Both the position numbers and the translations under genes were made by a program. From the NCBI RefSeq assembly GCF_004119445.1, contig NZ_QICI01000090.1:1-64000 (forward strand): a stretch of DNA of 64,000 nucleotides. The letters run 5' to 3'. Shown here piece after piece: positions 16,131-25,214 of this stretch (position 1 is the first letter of the stretch; the number at the start of each line of letters is the position of its first letter). A model generated the notes under the pieces. The model was not told the origin of the DNA, did no database searches, and was given only the letters and a program-made list of their open reading frames with translations. Source of the stretch: Chryseobacterium sp. CH21 (GTDB lineage: Bacteria; Bacteroidota; Bacteroidia; Flavobacteriales; Weeksellaceae).

Positions 16131-19100
16131 ATGATCAACAACTACCTATTAAAAGGGTCTGTGATAGCCGCATTCTTTTTCCAGAGCGGTCTTTTCGGAC
16201 AGACACTGATACATTACTGGAATTTTAATGATAACACTTCCGCTGCTGCAGTTACCGCACCTTCATCTACTTTGATAAACGGTTCTCTTTCAGCTATAGC
16301 AGGAGGGACAAGTGTAATCGATTTTATTGGTGGTACCGGACAGAATTTTAATATACAAAATTTAAATGCAAGAAATGGTGATGGATCCGGAACCCATTTA
16401 AGATTTAATAATCCGATTGGAGGAGCTTTACAATTTAATCTTCCTACAACAGGATATAATAGTGTCATTGCTAAGTTCACCACCAGAAGATCCGGTCAGG
16501 GAGCAGGAACACAAACATGGTCTTATTCCACAGACGGAACTACTTTTGTACAGTTCCAGACTGTAAATCCTCAGGATGCAGATCCACAGCTGGTAACTCT
16601 GGATTTCTCCGCTATACAGGGAGCCAATAACAACCCAAACTTTAAATTAAAAGTAGAGTTTTCTGCTACAGGAGGCGGAACAGGAGGAAACAATCGTTTT
16701 GATAACTTTACGGTAGATGCTACTCCTGTAGGAAGTACGGATACTACTCCACCAACGGTTACCTATCTTCCGGCTCATAATACCAATAGCATTGCAACTA
16801 CTGTAAATCCTACGTTGTCTTTTAATGAAAATGTAAGATTAACTGATAATTCCGCGATCAACGATTCTAATGCACAAAACCTCATCGAATTCCGTCTTGG
16901 AAATGCTGCAGGTACACAAGTTCCCTTTACAACAACTTTCAGCAACAATACTATTACTGTAATCCCAACTTCCGGACTTGCGCTGGGACAGGCTTATTAC
17001 ATAGCTCTTAAACCTAATATGGTTGAAGATTTTAGTGACAATGGGGTTACCGCCGTTACTTCCAGCACTTTTACAACTGTCGGAACAACCATTTCCTTAG
17101 AAAAGAATTTCATCAAAGTCAATGAAAATGCAGGAAATCTTGCATTTAAAATCAATATCACCAATCCATCAACATCTACGGTCAATCTGGTTGTAAAGCC
17201 CGCACCATTCAGTACAGCTGACAGTAATGATTTTACTTTAGCCAATCAAACAATCAATATTACACCGTCTACAACAAGTTATACGGTTAATATTCCGATT
17301 ATTGATGGCACCTTGGCAGAACAACAGGCTGAATATTTTGTGATAAGTCTTGAAAACCCTGTCGGAGCAACCATTTCCGGAGACAATTCTGCAACTGTTT
17401 ATATTGTAGACAATGATAAACCAGCCCCAGTTCCTTCTAATCAGATTCAGCTGAATTATCTCCTAAGCTTTGATCCTTCAGGAAGTAATAACAGTTCTAC
17501 GGAAATTGTAGTTCATGATCCATCCACACAACGTTTATTCACCATCAGCTCTATTACTGATGTTTTTGATATTATCGACTTCAGTAATCCTGCAGTACCA
17601 TCTGTAGTAAAAACAGTGAATATGGCTCCTTATGGAGGAATCACAAGTATTGCTGTAAAAAACGGAATCATTGCAGCCGCATCTCCAAATACGGATCCTC
17701 AGCAAAACGGTTCAGTTGTATTTTTTGATGTCAATGGAAATTTCCTGAAACAGGTAACTGTAGGCGCTTTACCGGATATGATTACGTTCTCTCCTGACGG
17801 GACAAAAGTAGTTACTGCCAACGAAGGAGAACCTAATGATGCTTATACGATAGATCCTGAAGGAACCATCAGTATCATTGATATTTCCGGAGGTATCGGA
17901 AACCTTACCCAAAGTAATGTAACAACTCTTAATTTCAACAGTTTTGATTCTCAGGTAGCAGCATTAATAGCTACAGGTTTAAGAAAAGTAAGAACAAACA
18001 ACACGCTTTCACAGGATTTGGAGCCTGAATATGTAACCATCAGTGATGACAGTCAGAAAGCATGGGTAACGCTTCAGGAAAACAATGCCATTGCCGAGAT
18101 TAATATGGCCACCAAAACGATCACAGGAGTATGGGGATTGGGCAAAAAAGACATGAACCTTCCGGGGAACGGGTTTGATTCTTCAGATAATAATGGAGAG
18201 GTTTTAATTGCCAACTGGCCAGTGAAAGCCTATTACGTTCCAGATGCGGTACAAAATTATAAGGTAGGAAGTACCAATTATATTGTAACCGCTAATGAAG
18301 GTGATGAAAAAGATCTTTCAGGATTCAGCGAAAGAACTACCGTTGGAGCTAACACTTATATTTTAGATCCTGTATTATTTCCGAATTCCAATATTTTAAA
18401 GGCTTCTTATAATCTGGGAAGATTCAGGGTTTCCTCTGCTACAGGAAATACGGATGGAGATACAGAGTTTGAAGAAATGGCAGCTTTAGGAGCACGCTCT
18501 TTCTCTATTTTCAATGCAGATACCAAACAAATTGTCTACGATAGTGGAGATCAGTTTGAACGATATATCGCAGCCAATCATCCATTAATTTTTAATACGG
18601 ATAATGAATCCAACGGTGCCAAGAACAGAAGCCGTGCCAAAGGACCTGAACCGGAAGGAGTAGCTTTAGGAAAAATCAACGGGCAGACTTATGCTTTCAT
18701 CACACTAGAAAGAACCGGAGGAGTTATGGTGTATAATATCACAGATCCTAATAATCCTACGTTCACAGATTACAAACACTCTCGTTCTACCTCTGCATAT
18801 GGAGGTGATAATGGTCCTGAAGGAATTATTTACATTGCTCCTGAAAATACCACTACCAATAAAGGCTATGTGATTATTGCCAATGAAATCAGCGGAACTT
18901 TATCCATGTATGAAGTAGCAATGCCTGCAACGCTTGGAACGGGTGAAATAAAAACTGAAAAGGCAACTTTCAATATATTCCCCAATCCTGTCAACAAAGG
19001 AAATATTCTTTATTTCAACAAAAAACAGGATTACGAATTGTATGATATGTCCGGAAAATTAATCGGGAAAGAAAAGAGTGCCTTAACAATAAGCACTGAC

Positions 19101-19169
19101 AATCTTTCTACAGGAGTTTATCTTATAAAAACTTCGGAAGGGCAGATCAAAAGAGTTATTGTAAAGTAA
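16131..19169 (+). CDS. Large T9SS-secreted protein: Ig-like, Calx-beta, choice-of-anchor I, T9SS sorting domain
   Basis: The 1012-residue protein has a signal peptide (GSVIAAFFFQSGLFGQ), then an N-terminal lectin-like region. An Ig-like domain follows (~205-310: PPTVTYLP to VTAVTSSTF), then a Calx-beta-like domain (~320-425, ending SATVYIVDNDKPAP). A choice-of-anchor I beta-propeller-like region spans ~440-930 (PDMITFSPDGTKVVTANEGEPNDAY; GPEPEGVALGKINGQTYAF; GGDNGPEGIIYI). The C-terminal type A sorting domain is at ~940-1012 (FNIFPNPVNKGNILYF to GVYLIKTSEGQIKRVIVK). The choice-of-anchor I region is related to alkaline-phosphatase-like surface proteins, but an enzymatic role is unproven. It is expected at the cell surface or outside the cell. 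Confidence 0.9.
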   Translation: MINNYLLKGSVIAAFFFQSGLFGQTLIHYWNFNDNTSAAAVTAPSSTLINGSLSAIAGGTSVIDFIGGTGQNFNIQNLNARNGDGSGTHLRFNNPIGGALQFNLPTTGYNSVIAKFTTRRSGQGAGTQTWSYSTDGTTFVQFQTVNPQDADPQLVTLDFSAIQGANNNPNFKLKVEFSATGGGTGGNNRFDNFTVDATPVGSTDTTPPTVTYLPAHNTNSIATTVNPTLSFNENVRLTDNSAINDSNAQNLIEFRLGNAAGTQVPFTTTFSNNTITVIPTSGLALGQAYYIALKPNMVEDFSDNGVTAVTSSTFTTVGTTISLEKNFIKVNENAGNLAFKINITNPSTSTVNLVVKPAPFSTADSNDFTLANQTINITPSTTSYTVNIPIIDGTLAEQQAEYFVISLENPVGATISGDNSATVYIVDNDKPAPVPSNQIQLNYLLSFDPSGSNNSSTEIVVHDPSTQRLFTISSITDVFDIIDFSNPAVPSVVKTVNMAPYGGITSIAVKNGIIAAASPNTDPQQNGSVVFFDVNGNFLKQVTVGALPDMITFSPDGTKVVTANEGEPNDAYTIDPEGTISIIDISGGIGNLTQSNVTTLNFNSFDSQVAALIATGLRKVRTNNTLSQDLEPEYVTISDDSQKAWVTLQENNAIAEINMATKTITGVWGLGKKDMNLPGNGFDSSDNNGEVLIANWPVKAYYVPDAVQNYKVGSTNYIVTANEGDEKDLSGFSERTTVGANTYILDPVLFPNSNILKASYNLGRFRVSSATGNTDGDTEFEEMAALGARSFSIFNADTKQIVYDSGDQFERYIAANHPLIFNTDNESNGAKNRSRAKGPEPEGVALGKINGQTYAFITLERTGGVMVYNITDPNNPTFTDYKHSRSTSAYGGDNGPEGIIYIAPENTTTNKGYVIIANEISGTLSMYEVAMPATLGTGEIKTEKATFNIFPNPVNKGNILYFNKKQDYELYDMSGKLIGKEKSALTISTDNLSTGVYLIKTSEGQIKRVIVK

Positions 19170-19192
19170 AATATATTATTTAGTTGATTGAA

Positions 19193-19220
19193 AAGGCTTC
19201 GGAGATTCCGAGGCTTTTTT
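19193..19220 (+). terminator. Terminator of the large T9SS protein gene
   Basis: An 8-bp stem GCTTCGGA/TCCGAGGC (one G-T wobble) with a 3-nt loop is followed by six T. Confidence 0.7.
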
Positions 19221-19261
19221 GTTATGGAGAAATTCATTAGTTTTAAACTTTTAATAACACA

Positions 19262-20089
19262 ATGGAAAATCAATTAAAAAATATTATTCAACAAGTATGG
19301 CATAAAGAAAAACGAAATCTCTTTACTTTTCTTACCGGTGCAGGAATTTCATCAGACAGTGGTATTCCTACCTATCGTGGAATAGATGGAATTTGGGTGA
19401 AAGGAACTCAGTTTCACAAGCCTGAAGAATTTGGAACGTTACGTTATTTCAGACAACATCCGGAAGAAGTTTTGCAATATTCTCTTTTCAGAAAAAAAAT
19501 GTTTGAAAATGCTTCTCCCAACGAAAGTCATTTTGAACTGGTAGATATTGAAACTCAGCTTCAGGACAGGTTTCATCTGCTTACCCAAAATATTGACAAT
19601 CTTCACCGTCGTTCAGGAAACCAAAGAATCTATGAAATCCATGGGAACAACCGGGAAATCAAATGCTCAAACGGATGCAAAGAAATTATAGATCTACCTG
19701 TGGAAATAAAAGGTAAGGATCTGGATGAAGACCTTACCGCTCATGATAGAGAACTTTTGACCTGTTCTCAATGTGGCCATTGGATGCGCCCGAATATCTT
19801 ATGGTTTGATGAATATTATGATGAAAAAACCAATAAGAAATTCAGTGCTCTTAAAATGGCTAAAAACAGTGGAGTTCTCTTTATTGTCGGAACATCCGGA
19901 GCCACAAGTCTTCCGATTGCTATTGCAGAAACAGCACTCAAATATGGAGCCTTCATCGTAGACATCAATACAGAGGATAATCATTTCACAGATCTGATCA
20001 GAAATAAAAAGAATGCACTAATCATCCGGGAAAAATCTACTGAAGTATTAAAGGTGATTAAAGAAATCATTACAAAAACAGTATCCTAA
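19262..20089 (+). CDS. Sir2-family NAD-dependent protein deacylase
   Basis: This 275-residue sirtuin removes acyl groups from lysines using NAD. Visible motifs are the NAD-binding GAGISSDSGIPTYRG (~27-41), TQNIDNLHRRSG (~112), the catalytic His in EIHGNNREIKC, and the Zn-binding cysteines CSNGC and CSQCGHWMRP. GTSGATSLPIAIAETA (~212) and DINTEDN follow. The spacing of the first Cys pair is CxxxC rather than CxxC, but all four Cys are present. It is cytoplasmic and stands alone between a terminator and the next gene. Confidence 0.92.
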   Translation: MENQLKNIIQQVWHKEKRNLFTFLTGAGISSDSGIPTYRGIDGIWVKGTQFHKPEEFGTLRYFRQHPEEVLQYSLFRKKMFENASPNESHFELVDIETQLQDRFHLLTQNIDNLHRRSGNQRIYEIHGNNREIKCSNGCKEIIDLPVEIKGKDLDEDLTAHDRELLTCSQCGHWMRPNILWFDEYYDEKTNKKFSALKMAKNSGVLFIVGTSGATSLPIAIAETALKYGAFIVDINTEDNHFTDLIRNKKNALIIREKSTEVLKVIKEIITKTVS

Positions 20090-20181
20090 ATCAACCTTAT
20101 TATTTAAGATGATTTAACTTTTAAAATTCTTGAAAAAAGCAATTTATATCTATATTTACCCTGAACAAAACCAAATTCACA

Positions 20182-20574
20182 ATGAAAAATATTAAAGCTG
20201 TAGGAATTCTTACGATCCTGTTATTAGGAACAGGTACCGCTTTCTCACAATCCAGAAAAACAGAATCTACAAAAGGGGTAGAAAAAACACAGGGTAATAA
20301 GGTGGTACATGTAGAAGGTGTAGGGCACACACTCAACTATGCTCTCAATGACGGGACAGTTGAGGTAGAAGGAGGTGATAACACATTAACGGTCAAAGGA
20401 AGTGCAAAAAAGATTGAGGTCTCAGGAACAGGCAATAAAGTATACGTTGATAAAGTGGACAAAATATCCATGGAAGGAGGTGACAATATAGTCTACTACC
20501 GAACTTCAGGAACAAAATCCGGAAAACCTGATGTTTCCATTACGGGAGTTGGAAATAGAGTTGTAAAGCAGTAA
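20182..20574 (+). CDS. Secreted DUF3060-like beta-repeat protein
   Basis: The 130-residue protein has a signal peptide (GILTILLLGTGTAFSQ). The rest consists of short repeats of the type VEVEGGDNTLTVKG, IEVSGTGNKVYVD and ISMEGGDNIVYYR, which probably form a small beta-solenoid as in DUF3060 proteins. It is periplasmic or exported. No enzymatic residues are evident and the function is unknown. A TATATTTA box with an upstream TTG lies about 25 bp before the start. Confidence 0.75.
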   Translation: MKNIKAVGILTILLLGTGTAFSQSRKTESTKGVEKTQGNKVVHVEGVGHTLNYALNDGTVEVEGGDNTLTVKGSAKKIEVSGTGNKVYVDKVDKISMEGGDNIVYYRTSGTKSGKPDVSITGVGNRVVKQ

Positions 20575-20604
20575 TAATATTCTACATATTTTAAGAATAC
20601 CATT

Positions 20605-20645
20605 AAAAAAACCTCACAGGTTTTAAAAACCTGTGAGGTTTGATT
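20605..20645 (+). terminator. Hairpin terminator after the DUF3060-like gene
   Basis: A ~14-bp perfect stem (AACCTCACAGGTTT and complement) flanked by A and T tracts lies between convergent genes. Confidence 0.8.
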
Positions 20646-20672
20646 TAATACTCTCTTTATTATCTTAAAAAC

Positions 20673-20706
20673 AAAAAAGACAGGCCTTAAAAAAGCCTGT
20701 CTTTTT
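20673..20706 (-). terminator. Terminator of the mrp-nifU operon
   Basis: A 12-bp stem (AAAAAGACAGGC and complement) with a 9-nt loop lies 22 bp beyond the NifU-like stop. Confidence 0.8.
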
Positions 20707-20727
20707 AAAAATATCTCAGATATAATT

Positions 20728-20976
20728 TTACTCTACGTTGATTACCTTTTCGATTTCCGGAGCATGTTGTTTGATGGTATTTTCAACACCTAGCTTTAAG
20801 GTTGAAAAATTCAGTGAACAACCGGAACAGTTACCCAAAAGTTTCACAAACACCTGATTATCTTTCACATCAATAAGCTCAATATCACCTCCATCTTTAT
20901 TCAAAAATGGTCTGATGCTTTCCAGAGCTTCCATTACTCTTGTTACTGTATCTTCGTGCGTTATGTTTGTTTCCAT
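20728..20976 (-). CDS. NifU C-terminal-domain (Nfu-type) Fe-S scaffold protein
   Basis: An 82-residue stand-alone Nfu domain that transiently binds and delivers Fe-S clusters. The domain signature is clear: an N-terminal helix (VTRVMEALESIRPFLNKDGGDIELIDV), then the CxxC cluster-binding pair in KLLGNCSGCSLNFSTL, and a C-terminal helix. It follows the Mrp ATPase gene and a 31-codon ORF on the same strand, so all three are probably co-transcribed. This fits a joint role in cytoplasmic Fe-S cluster carriage. Confidence 0.92.
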   Translation of the reverse strand: METNITHEDTVTRVMEALESIRPFLNKDGGDIELIDVKDNQVFVKLLGNCSGCSLNFSTLKLGVENTIKQHAPEIEKVINVE

Positions 20977-21024
20977 ATTTTTCAGTTCGATTCGGTTTTT
21001 TTCAAATTTTATTGAAAGTTATTA

Positions 21025-21120
21025 TTATTTTGCTTTTGGAGAGCAACCTGCCATTGTTGAAATCTTCACAGCTTCAGTAGGAGGAAGATTTTTATTTCTT
21101 TCCACTAAGCTTTCTACCAT
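21025..21120 (-). CDS. Unlisted 31-residue ORF between mrp and nifU
   Basis: The ATG at 21120 overlaps the mrp stop (AAATGGTAG), a coupled arrangement. The product is 31 residues: it starts MVESLVERNKNLPPTEAVKI, continues STMAGCSPKAK and ends at TAA. It is compositionally protein-like, with one Cys, and lies 48 bp before the NifU-like gene. Overlap, strand, operon position and sensible composition favour a real small protein, but conservation has not been tested. Function unknown; a link to Fe-S metabolism is only positional. Confidence 0.5.
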   Translation of the reverse strand: MVESLVERNKNLPPTEAVKISTMAGCSPKAK

Positions 21121-22130
21121 TTTCTGGCAGTTTCTGTGTAGATCTCTGCAATTTTAGACCCTTCCTGAAGCGCAGCTGGTCTTCCCACGTCTCCTGCTTC
21201 TCTAATACTTTGGATCAAAGGAATTTCTCCTAATACAGGAATTCCAAGATCTTCAGCTAAATATTGTGCTCCCTGGTTTCCAAAGATATAATATTTATTG
21301 TCAGGAAGTTCTTCCGGTGTAAAATACGCCATATTTTCGATTAATCCAAGAACCGGAATATTGATACTTTCCATCTGGAACATCGCAATCCCTTTTCTTA
21401 CGTCTGCCAATGCAACATGCTGAGGGGTACTTACAATCACCGCTCCTGTTACCGGAACTTCCTGAATGATAGACAAGTGAATATCACCTGTTCCCGGAGG
21501 AAGGTCGATCAATAAGAAATCCAATTCTCCCCATGCGGCATCTCTGATCATCTGGTTTAATGCTTTTGAAGCCATAGGACCTCTCCACACAACTGCCTGA
21601 TTAGCTCCTGAGAAGTAACCGATTGAAAGCATTTTTACTCCATAATTTTCAACAGGTTTCATCAGACTCTTCCCGTTTACTTCTACAGAAATTGGTTTTT
21701 CACCTTCTGTATCAAACATGGTAGGAACTGAAGGACCATAGATATCAGCATCTAATAATCCTACTTTGAAGCCCATTTTAGCCAATGTTACTGCCATATT
21801 TGCAGACACTGTAGATTTTCCTACTCCTCCTTTTCCGGAAGCAATAGCAATAATATTTTGAATTCCCGGAATCTGTTTTCCTTTGATCTGACTTTGCTGA
21901 ATTTCACTAGGCTCCGGAGAAACGATCTTAAGTTTTAAATGAACGTCTTCTCCAAACTCACTGGCAAAAGCCTGTTTCATGGCAGCCTCCAGTTTTTTCT
22001 TTTCGTGCATTGCAGGTGAATGAGCAGTCATGTCAATATAAACATCATTACCCATAATTTGAAAATTACTCACCAAGTCGTCTACTTCTATTTCTTTAAG
22101 GAAATCCTGAACCTTTTCTTTCGTCAACAT
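21114..22130 (-). CDS. mrp: Mrp/ApbC-type P-loop ATPase, Fe-S cluster carrier
   Basis: The 338-residue cytoplasmic protein has an N-terminal MIP18/DUF59 domain (~1-80) and a ParA/MinD-like ATPase domain. Walker A is IASGKGGVGKST (~108), and switch motifs DADIYGPSVPTMF and LLIDLPPGTGDIHLS are visible. It probably carries Fe-S clusters. The usual C-terminal CPxC cysteine pair after ENM is absent here: the sequence is ENMAYFTPEELPDNKYYIFG. I believe this substitution is common in Bacteroidota homologues. The neighbours are a 31-codon ORF and an Nfu protein, consistent with cluster delivery. Confidence 0.93.
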   Translation of the reverse strand: MLTKEKVQDFLKEIEVDDLVSNFQIMGNDVYIDMTAHSPAMHEKKKLEAAMKQAFASEFGEDVHLKLKIVSPEPSEIQQSQIKGKQIPGIQNIIAIASGKGGVGKSTVSANMAVTLAKMGFKVGLLDADIYGPSVPTMFDTEGEKPISVEVNGKSLMKPVENYGVKMLSIGYFSGANQAVVWRGPMASKALNQMIRDAAWGELDFLLIDLPPGTGDIHLSIIQEVPVTGAVIVSTPQHVALADVRKGIAMFQMESINIPVLGLIENMAYFTPEELPDNKYYIFGNQGAQYLAEDLGIPVLGEIPLIQSIREAGDVGRPAALQEGSKIAEIYTETARKW

Positions 22131-22249
22131 ATAAATATAAATTGTTTACAAATTTACGCATTTTTCACCTATTTAGAATAAGTAAACACAATCATAGATA
22201 AATTCTTTTGTAAACACAGACCTTCAGCTCTTTATATACCGGCAAATTA

Positions 22250-23020
22250 TTATCTGAAATAGGTTACCAACGGGATATTTTTGTTCCAGAATTCACTGGA
22301 TTTTAACAGCCAGGAAGTAGAAAAGAAAAACAGGGATGTGGTTTCAAAAATAAGGGTAGAATAGATGAGAAACTGATTATCAGAATCCGAATCAGCACCT
22401 AGAAGAGCAATGATTCCAATACAGGCAAGACTGATCAGTATTCCCCAGCCACAGATTTTATAATACAGGTTTCTACGGCTTTTCTTAAGTGCTTCTTCTT
22501 CGGAAATAGTTTCTCCATCCTGTTTTTTATCACTTTTCTGAAAGAAATAAAGACAAAATACGGAAAAAGAAAGGAAAAGCAATCCCGCACTGATATAGTG
22601 TACCCAAGTGAACCAATCCTGATAGTTTGCTTGATCGATATTGATGTAAATATTGCCTCCATACCCTTGAAATCTTGTAGGAAATACAGCAACCAGCACG
22701 GCCATTACTCCGGCAAAATTGGAAAGCATGTTTTCATATTTGTCTTTCCCTCTGTAGGTAGCGAATAATCCCCCCAGAATACATAAGGTTCCAACAAAGA
22801 TCACGTGTCCGAAACTGTAGTAATAATGACTGATACTTACTTTGAACGGGTGTTCATCTTTCAGGAAATAAGTGGTCATAACAAGAAGAAATGAAAGGAG
22901 AAATCCAAGCAGTCCGATAAACATTCGTAATTGATAATAGGAGATCAGAACTCCGTTATGATCATCGTTAGCTGGTTTTTTAAAATTAGTTTCCATGAGT
23001 TTGGTTTTTGAGGTTATCAT
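22250..23020 (-). CDS. Multi-pass inner-membrane protein of unknown function, partner of the metallophosphoesterase
   Basis: This 256-residue protein has about six hydrophobic helices (LLGFLLSFLLVMTTYF, VIFVGTLCILGGLFATY, FAGVMAVLVAVF, YISAGLLFLSFSVFCLYF, GWGILISLACIGIIALL, and a C-terminal segment). A charged loop lies between helices 4 and 5 (KKQDGETISEEEALKKSRR). The start could also be the ATG at 22996 (METNFKKPAN); neither has a Shine-Dalgarno sequence. It begins 16 bp after the metallophosphoesterase stop and is almost certainly co-transcribed with it. No family was recognised with certainty. Confidence 0.75.
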   Translation of the reverse strand: MITSKTKLMETNFKKPANDDHNGVLISYYQLRMFIGLLGFLLSFLLVMTTYFLKDEHPFKVSISHYYYSFGHVIFVGTLCILGGLFATYRGKDKYENMLSNFAGVMAVLVAVFPTRFQGYGGNIYINIDQANYQDWFTWVHYISAGLLFLSFSVFCLYFFQKSDKKQDGETISEEEALKKSRRNLYYKICGWGILISLACIGIIALLGADSDSDNQFLIYSTLIFETTSLFFFSTSWLLKSSEFWNKNIPLVTYFR

Positions 23021-23036
23021 TGTTTTGAAACTGAAA

Positions 23037-24986
23037 TTATAATGGAATTGTTATTTTATCAATAATTTTCACATTCTTGTCCGGATCCAGTTTAAAATTA
23101 TCTTTGATAAATTTCTTCGGATCTTCTGTAAGCAACTCTCTTTGTAAATGGAATGCTTGTTTCTTTTTTAACAGACGCATCCACTGGTAGGTTTTCCTGA
23201 TGGCTACTACATAGATGACAATTTCTTTGTCTGTTATTTTAAACTTCAGGAAGTTTTTATTGCCTGTATTTATTTTCCCTGATGAGATTTCAGTGATATA
23301 AAATTTGAAAAGATAGTAGCCAACAAGAATATACCACCCGAAAAGCATGGATTGTAAAAGTGCAGAAATAATAACCTGTGCAATCAGGTAATCGTTTCCG
23401 GCCGGAACTTTAAAAAAGTTTTTTAAACTCTCAACAAAAGACAAATGGCTATCCTGTAAAAAAATAACTTTATCATATTTAGGTAATATCGCAAACACCC
23501 ACAATTGGATACCAAATGATAGCAAAAACAAAGCTCCCCGCATCATTTTGCTTTTCAATTGTTCTTCATCTGAACATTCTGTACTGGTGACTTTGGTGAT
23601 GATAAAACAAAATACGATAGGAATTAGAAATAATACCAGCCATTTCAGAAGAGAATCTGAATAGCAAAAGATACAGGCCACAATTGATGAAAGAAAAAAC
23701 AGCAATACCGTGAATTCGTAATTAATGATAAAAAAAATAAGATTCCAGAATGTTTTCTTGCCTGACTTTTCTTTAGACGGGTATTTGCCGTCCAGTTCAT
23801 ATTTCAGTTCTGTAGTGGTTGTATTTTGTAAGATGGGAAGCTTAATTTCATCTTTTAAAAAATGCGTAATATGACCGAAAGCACCTCCCCCGCCTGAAGT
23901 AATATAATGCTTGATTTCTTTATCATAACCTTTCACATTTTCATCCAGTTTATAATGGGAATAATGATGAATATCTCCTGTAAGCACCACATCAAAAATA
24001 ATCTCTGATTTTATATTACTGGCCTCCAGTTTTCTGACAGCTTCTTTCATCGTTCTGATGATGTATTCCAGACTGTCCATGCGCTGTCTTCTTTTGTGCC
24101 TGTCTTTTATGTCATAATTGTACCAGTAAGGTTCTGCAATGAGCAGTATCACATGGTTCACATCATTCCCTTTTGATATTTTTTCTACATATTCTGTAAA
24201 AAAAGTCATTTGGGGAATATCAATATCACCCAGCAGCTGATTGTCAATACCCATCAGGTGTACATTTTTCCTTAATGAATAGGCAAAATAGCTTCTGTTC
24301 TGCACCGTTCTGTAATCACTGATTTTACTTCTCTGGCACATGAGCCTGAAAAAAGCACTTAACCCGTCATACCAGTCATGATTTCCCGGTGTGGCAATGA
24401 GGATAGGTCCCAATTCTCTTGTATCCGGAGCTACCAATCTCAAAGGGCCTTTGAAACGGTCTCTGTAATTGATTTCAGAACCTACAGGATATACGAGATC
24501 TCCTCCCACAACCAGAACAGACCCTCTTTTCAGTTTAATTTCAGCCTCGTTCTCTACATCCCTATCAAATTCATTTTTAAAAGAATAGGTATAGCTTTCT
24601 CTTGTTAAATGATAAAAAACAGAGGTAGTGGCATCAAAACCATCACCCGTATCTGCAATGAAATCAAACCAGAATTCTTCTTCTGATTCATCACAGTTAT
24701 TCTCTATCAGCTCCCTTCCTGTATCTTTTCCCAAAGCGGTCTGCATTTCTCTTTTATCAATAATGGAAAGGATATCTGCGGAGAGAGAAACCATTCTGAA
24801 ACTATTCATTAACCCTGTAAAATCAAACCATTTGACAGGCTTCTGGGGAATAAAATAATAGGGATATTTCTCAAAAATATCTTTGAATATTTTCACTTTT
24901 TTAGGTGAGTACCAACTGTCTTTAAAGTAAAATATCAGAAACGCAGCCGCAATGAGCAGCAGAAAATAAAAAAACAGGGTTTCCAT
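23037..24986 (-). CDS. Membrane-bound metallophosphoesterase with C-terminal transmembrane helices
   Basis: The 649-residue protein has an N-terminal anchor (LFFYFLLLIAAAFLIFYF). A calcineurin-like phosphoesterase domain spans ~110-380, with the metal-binding motifs GGDLVYP, TPGNHDWYDG and VLTGDIHHYSHY plus the GGGGAFGH loop. About four to five transmembrane segments follow (~405-560), then a cytoplasmic tail. Fusion of the phosphoesterase to a polytopic C-terminal membrane region is unusual. The substrate is unknown (phospholipid, nucleotide or phosphoprotein are all possible). It forms an operon with the six-helix protein downstream, and a good promoter lies upstream at 25079-25108. Confidence 0.85.
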   Translation of the reverse strand: METLFFYFLLLIAAAFLIFYFKDSWYSPKKVKIFKDIFEKYPYYFIPQKPVKWFDFTGLMNSFRMVSLSADILSIIDKREMQTALGKDTGRELIENNCDESEEEFWFDFIADTGDGFDATTSVFYHLTRESYTYSFKNEFDRDVENEAEIKLKRGSVLVVGGDLVYPVGSEINYRDRFKGPLRLVAPDTRELGPILIATPGNHDWYDGLSAFFRLMCQRSKISDYRTVQNRSYFAYSLRKNVHLMGIDNQLLGDIDIPQMTFFTEYVEKISKGNDVNHVILLIAEPYWYNYDIKDRHKRRQRMDSLEYIIRTMKEAVRKLEASNIKSEIIFDVVLTGDIHHYSHYKLDENVKGYDKEIKHYITSGGGGAFGHITHFLKDEIKLPILQNTTTTELKYELDGKYPSKEKSGKKTFWNLIFFIINYEFTVLLFFLSSIVACIFCYSDSLLKWLVLFLIPIVFCFIITKVTSTECSDEEQLKSKMMRGALFLLSFGIQLWVFAILPKYDKVIFLQDSHLSFVESLKNFFKVPAGNDYLIAQVIISALLQSMLFGWYILVGYYLFKFYITEISSGKINTGNKNFLKFKITDKEIVIYVVAIRKTYQWMRLLKKKQAFHLQRELLTEDPKKFIKDNFKLDPDKNVKIIDKITIPL

Positions 24987-25078
24987 CGTTTTAATTATTG
25001 AGTTTGTTTTCGCTTTTCCCGTCTTTTATATTAAAAAATATCTTTAATATGCAGAACAGGAAATTATTAGTTTATCAT

Positions 25079-25108
25079 CAAATGTATGAAATTTGAAATT
25101 CGGTTCAA
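25079..25108 (-). promoter_or_regulatory. Bacteroidota-type promoter of the metallophosphoesterase operon
   Basis: Read on the minus strand it is TTG, 19 nt, TACATTTG, an exact match to the Bacteroidota consensus (TTG-N~19-TAnnTTTG). The predicted 5' leader is about 85 nt. Confidence 0.6.
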
Positions 25109-25214
25109 ATAACACTTTTGTGGTATTTTATTGACGAATAAAAATATTTATGGCCAGATATTTAAAATAAAATAATTAGATTTATTAACATTTCCACCAT
25201 CACAAACAACAAAT

